Shown: piece by piece, positions 7,501-9,404 of the stretch
Layout: the number at the start of each line of letters is the position of its first letter
How positions within the stretch are numbered: the first letter of the stretch is position 1
Assembly: GCA_937913075.1 (NCBI GenBank)
Contig: CALEPU010000250.1
Location: 1 to 9,404 of the forward strand
Reading direction: 5' to 3'
Length of the DNA stretch: 9,404 bases
Source: an uncultured Clostridia bacterium
Lineage (GTDB): Bacteria; Bacillota; Clostridia; Christensenellales; CAG-138
Translations under genes and position numbers: made by a program
Notes under the pieces: model-generated
What the model was told of the DNA's origin: nothing
Databases searched by the model: none
Seen by the model: the letters and a program-made list of their open reading frames with translations, nothing else

Positions 7501-8295
7501 TTACCCACGGCAGTGATACCGGTTTTCCCCGGTACCAACTGCGAATTTGAGACCGAGCGCGCTTTCCGCAAGGCGGGGTTCGACGTCGGCGTTCGCATCA
7601 TACGCACGGGCAGCGAGGCGCAGCTCAGAGCCTCGATAGAGGAGTTTACGGCGGCATTAAATAAGGCGCAGGTGCTCTTTATCCCCGGCGGCTTCTCATC
7701 CAGCGACGAGCCTGACGGCAGCGGCAAATACATTGCAAGCTTCTTAAAAAACGCAGACTGCGCGGCTTCTATCGAGGGGCTATTGTCAAGGGAAGGTCTT
7801 ATAGGCGGCATCTGCAACGGCTTCCAGGCGCTCGTCAGAACGGGACTTTTGCCCTACGGCAAATTCACTGAGCCGAACGAAAGCATGCCCGTGCTCGCGC
7901 CGAATATCATCGGCAGGCATCAGTCGCGTATAGTGCGCACGAGGGTCGAGAGGAACGTCAGCCCGTGGTTCGCATTGGCGGAGGTCGGCGGCGTTTACGA
8001 GGTGCCGATATCCCATGGAGAGGGGCGCTTTATGGCGACCGAGGCGGAGCTTCATGAGCTCGCCGCAAATGGGCAGATCCTCACGAGGTATGCTGACGAA
8101 AGCGGTCTGCCCTCGATGGATATTTCAGCCAACCCCAACGGCTCCGTATGGGCGATAGAGGGTATTTGCTCGCCCGACGGACGCATCTTCGGCAAGATGG
8201 GTCACTCCGAAAGGATCGGCGAGGGGCTTTATAAAAACGTCCCCGGCAGGTACGATATGAGACTCTTCGAGGCCGCGGGGAAATACTTTGAGTAA
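4501..8295 (+). CDS. purL: Phosphoribosylformylglycinamidine synthase, single-chain clostridial type
   Basis: Purine step 4: FGAR, glutamine and ATP give FGAM. The 1264-residue chain combines functions that are split into PurS, PurL and PurQ in Bacillus. In order: a PurS-like N-domain, then 'EYLPGQFDDRAD' (81-92); a linker with 'YWSDHCRHTTF' (SDHCRH 217-222); a first AIR-synthase half with 'NETHNHPTEIEP' (311-322), 'GGKTGRDGCGGA' (435-446) and 'CNDFGAGGV' (492-500); a second half starting near 'RFDSTVGANTVL' (669-680) with 'GGKDSMSG' (791-798); and a class I glutamine amidotransferase from about 1002. The amidotransferase has 'PGTNCE' (1010-1015), nucleophile Cys1105 in 'GGICNGFQ', and His1235/Glu1237 in 'GHSER', completing the catalytic triad. 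All expected motifs are present. The start follows AGGAGGG. folD begins 2 nt after its stop, indicating coupling. Confidence 0.97.
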   Translation: MVYRVYVEKREGFSTEAEGLFSELCAAAPGLKRVRLLLRYDVENISEEEFFACCTGVFADPRTDVHTFTLPEGADCAFAAEYLPGQFDDRADAAQQCIRLVTMGSNCTVRTARVYLLYGGITEAELKDIKSRLINPVDSREAEMREYDSLEAKYDEPDGVDVIEGFTELDGDGLTALIKSMGLAMDRGDAECCREYFLKEGRQPTLAELTVLDTYWSDHCRHTTFNTRLENIDIKDENARAAYERYMEMRELVGDKKPITLMDMATLGTKYLKKTGTLTSLDESEEINACTVKITADVDGKKEPWLLLFKNETHNHPTEIEPYGGAATCVGGAIRDPLSGRGYVYQSMRVTGAADPTSDYTIPGKLPQRRIVREAAEGFSSYGNRIGLATGQVQEYYHAGYAAKRMEVGAVIAAAPEKNVRRERPAPGDAVLLIGGKTGRDGCGGATGASKAHTVTSIETCGAEVQKGNAPEERKLQRLFRNAEAAKMIKRCNDFGAGGVSVAIGELADGLSVDLDKVPKKYMGLTATELAVSESQERMAVVVAADDVEGFISLAEAEGLLAVKVAVVTEERRLVLTFKGQKAVDLDRDFIDSNGAKKYMDVVIEKGGAFYEAPYCTPDASAFAEETNKEGVKIDNPREAKFKAKSFKEKFLDAVSDLDRCSQRGLVERFDSTVGANTVLFPYGGARRATPTQVMAAKLPTASGNTSSCSLMSHGFDPYVSEVSPFIGAYSAVVSSVAKLIASGCDGDKIWLSLQEYFERPGANPSSWGKPAAALLGALMAQADLGCAAIGGKDSMSGSFEDIHVPPTLISFAAGMGEKDNIISPEFKAAGHKIIRLTAKKQANGLPEPASLKTLFTYVEQGVKAGRIISCHVPQRGGAAESIFLMSLGNCVGAKLEAGSELFKPACGSFIAELADGALPEPCEAFDTEIMGETVNEAVITMGSESVSLAELESAYEGVLEEIFPTVTAAQKGETLGKLPSAKLPDGEGTPHSFNIINNALPTAVIPVFPGTNCEFETERAFRKAGFDVGVRIIRTGSEAQLRASIEEFTAALNKAQVLFIPGGFSSSDEPDGSGKYIASFLKNADCAASIEGLLSREGLIGGICNGFQALVRTGLLPYGKFTEPNESMPVLAPNIIGRHQSRIVRTRVERNVSPWFALAEVGGVYEVPISHGEGRFMATEAELHELAANGQILTRYADESGLPSMDISANPNGSVWAIEGICSPDGRIFGKMGHSERIGEGLYKNVPGRYDMRLFEAAGKYFE

Positions 8296-8297
8296 TA

Positions 8298-9143
8298 ATG
8301 AAAGCTGCATTGATAGACGGAAAATTAATAGCCGGCAAGGTAAAAAATGAGGTCGCGGAGGGCGTTTCAAGGCTCGTTTCGGAGCATGGCGAGGGCGCCC
8401 GCCCGCACCTTGCTTTGGTGCTGTGCGGAGAAGATGAGACCTCAAAAAGACTCGTCGCAATGAAAAAGCGCGATTGCGAGAGCGTGGGCATAAAAGCCAC
8501 GGTGCATAAAGTCCCCGCCGAAGCGGGGGAAGATGCGCTGCTTTCGCTTATTGCGCGGCTTGACCAAGACCCCGCCGTCACGGGCATACTGTGTCAGCTT
8601 CCGCTGCCCTTGGGCTTTGACACGAGGCGGGCGGTCGAGGCAGTCGTCCCTCAAAAGGACGCCGACGGGTTTTCGGCAAGGCTCGACTGCGATCCTTCCG
8701 ATATCTCCGCCTGCACTCCCGCGGGAGTAATACGCCTTCTGGAGGAGTACGGAGTTCCGGTTAAAGGCGCCGAGGCGGTCGTTATCGGCAGGAGCAATAT
8801 AGTCGGCAAGCCCATGGCATTGCAGCTTTTACTGCGCGGGGCAACTGTGACGGTATGCCATACCGCGACGAAGGACCTTGGCATGCACACCAAGCGCGCA
8901 GATATCATAGTTTGCGCCGCGGGCTGCCCGCACCTTATCACCGCCGATATGGTGAAGGAGGGCGCTGCGGTCATCGACGTGGGCGTGACCTATACCGAAA
9001 GCGGCATTATCGGCGACGTCGATTTTGCAGGTGTCGCGGAGGTCGCAGGCTTTATTACTCCCAACCCCGGCGGAGTAGGGCCCATGACAAGAGCCATGCT
9101 GCTTTATAATACGCTGATGCTGGCTCAAAAGGCGCAGGCATGA
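8298..9143 (+). CDS. folD: Methylene-THF dehydrogenase / methenyl-THF cyclohydrolase
   Basis: Bifunctional cytoplasmic enzyme that oxidises 5,10-methylene-THF to methenyl-THF and hydrolyses it to 10-formyl-THF, the cofactor of PurN and the AICAR transformylase in this cluster. The 281-residue length is normal. Visible motifs are 'GILCQLPLPLG' with Gln100, 'KDADGF' (120-125), 'PCTP'-like 'ACTPAGVIRLLEEYG' (138-152), the Rossmann element 'VVIGRSNIVGKPMA' (161-174), 'CHTAT', 'DVGV' and the C-terminal 'TPNPGGVGPMTRAML'. Catalytic Lys56 is present in 'AMKKRDCESVGI', but the tyrosine normally found four (or, in some clostridial forms, six) residues before it is missing: position 52 is Leu and 50 is Lys. 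The gene starts 2 nt after the purL stop with no clear ribosome binding site, so it is probably translated by coupling. Confidence 0.94.
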   Translation: MKAALIDGKLIAGKVKNEVAEGVSRLVSEHGEGARPHLALVLCGEDETSKRLVAMKKRDCESVGIKATVHKVPAEAGEDALLSLIARLDQDPAVTGILCQLPLPLGFDTRRAVEAVVPQKDADGFSARLDCDPSDISACTPAGVIRLLEEYGVPVKGAEAVVIGRSNIVGKPMALQLLLRGATVTVCHTATKDLGMHTKRADIIVCAAGCPHLITADMVKEGAAVIDVGVTYTESGIIGDVDFAGVAEVAGFITPNPGGVGPMTRAMLLYNTLMLAQKAQA

Positions 9144-9166
9144 TTACCGTTAGTAACTGAAATGAT

Positions 9167-9182
9167 CCCGCGGTAATGCGGG
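9167..9182. other. Small hairpin downstream of folD
   Basis: CCCGC-GGTAAT-GCGGG lies 23 nt after the folD stop in the 41-nt spacer. No T-run follows, so it is a weak terminator candidate on its own. Its right arm can also pair with 9199-9206, making it part of a chain of competing hairpins. Confidence 0.45.
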
Positions 9183-9184
9183 CT

Positions 9185-9404
9185 TCAGACGACTGACAAA
9201 GCCCGCGATTTTGCGGGCTTTGCTGCGCATATAAGCTTTTTTAAGAGGTTTGACAACAAGAGAAAAGCAGGGTGCTCCCTGCGCCAGAGGATATTCGCTA
9301 TCTTTTTCATGTTCTGCACGGCGGCGGTAAGTAGGCTTTGCTCCTCGACTTTGGCAAGCCCGCGCAGATGACAATATCTTTGACCATGGAGCTCTTTGGA
9401 TTCC
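9185..9404 (-). CDS. IS1182-like transposase, C-terminal part (cut by window end)
   Basis: Read on the minus strand from the window edge, the frame encodes 72 residues: 'ESKELHGQRYCHLRGLAKV', then 'EEQSLLTAAVQNMKKIANIL', then a basic and hydrophobic tail. 'ELHG.RY..LRGL.KV' followed by 'L..A..NMKKIA' is the C-terminal signature of DDE transposases of the IS1182 type (DDE_Tnp_1_6 family). The catalytic acidic residues would lie outside the window. The frame ends at TGA 9187-9185. Near the end an in-frame A_AAA_AAG heptamer (9242-9236) would allow a switch to the -1 frame, which continues to TAA at 9152-9150 and reads 'IAGFVSRLKP', a more convincing tail. The copy could therefore be intact with frameshifting, or frameshifted and decayed. 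Confidence 0.8.
   Translation of the reverse strand, partial: ESKELHGQRYCHLRGLAKVEEQSLLTAAVQNMKKIANILWRREHPAFLLLSNLLKKLICAAKPAKSRALSVV
9198..9221. terminator. Putative bidirectional terminator between folD and transposase
   Basis: AAAGCCCGC-GATTTT-GCGGGCTTT is a perfect 9-bp inverted repeat with a 6-nt loop, ending in TTT on both strands. It sits downstream of folD and inside the last codons of the convergent transposase gene. The T-tract is short, so termination efficiency is uncertain. It could end purine-operon transcripts or those of the IS, or stimulate frameshifting on the transposase mRNA. Confidence 0.55.

Larger units (their letters stand above)
9144..9404 (-). mobile_element. Right-hand part of an IS1182-like insertion sequence, boundary not resolved
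   Basis: The transposase gene is convergent with folD and its tail ends 41 nt (or 6 nt in the -1 frame) from the folD stop, so the IS end must fall at or near 9144-9184. I cannot identify the terminal inverted repeat because the other end is outside the window, and no target-site duplication can be tested. The element marks the downstream limit of the purine cluster. Confidence 0.45.

Overview
The window holds one co-directional block of de novo purine biosynthesis genes on the plus strand: purN, a purO-type IMP cyclohydrolase, a stand-alone AICAR transformylase, purD, a fused purL and folD. A small membrane-protein gene precedes it, and the tail of an IS transposase lies on the minus strand at the right edge. 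I judge the source to be a Gram-positive Clostridia-type bacterium, perhaps an Oscillospiraceae/Ruminococcaceae-like gut organism. The reasons are strong AGGAGG-type ribosome binding sites, the long single-chain PurL (PurS-like region, synthetase and amidotransferase in one protein) usual in Clostridia, the split of PurH into two proteins, and frequent ATA and AGG codons despite a GC-rich sequence. This placement is an inference, not a database result.

Layout: 1-441 encodes a DUF3592-like protein with a C-terminal membrane helix; its true N-terminus is unclear because the frame is open to the window edge. 458-1033 is purN. 1034-1091 is a short spacer with degenerate heptad repeats. 1092-1781 is the PurO-type cyclohydrolase, and its stop overlaps the ribosome binding site of the AICAR transformylase gene (1793-2977). 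2978-3140 is a non-coding spacer packed with small hairpins. 3141-4415 is purD, whose last codons and stop appear to be supplied by a repeat that continues to about 4488. 4501-8295 is purL, followed after 2 nt by folD (8298-9143). 9144-9184 is a short spacer, and 9185-9404 is the 3' end of an IS1182-like transposase gene read in the opposite direction.

How the genes work together: PurD makes GAR, PurN formylates it with 10-formyl-THF, PurL amidates FGAR to FGAM, the AICAR transformylase uses 10-formyl-THF to make FAICAR, and the PurO-type enzyme closes the ring to IMP. FolD regenerates 10-formyl-THF for both transformylases. purF, purM, purE, purC and purB are not in the window and presumably lie upstream or elsewhere. 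I see no purine or THF riboswitch.

The most noteworthy signals are: (1) the split last two steps of IMP synthesis, with an AICAR transformylase that looks like the animal ATIC domain; (2) heptad/hairpin repeats inserted at three gene boundaries, one of which rewrites the C-terminus of PurD; (3) a FolD lacking the usual active-site tyrosine; (4) an in-frame A_AAA_AAG slippery heptamer near the end of the transposase, with a plausible alternative C-terminus in the -1 frame and a hairpin downstream.
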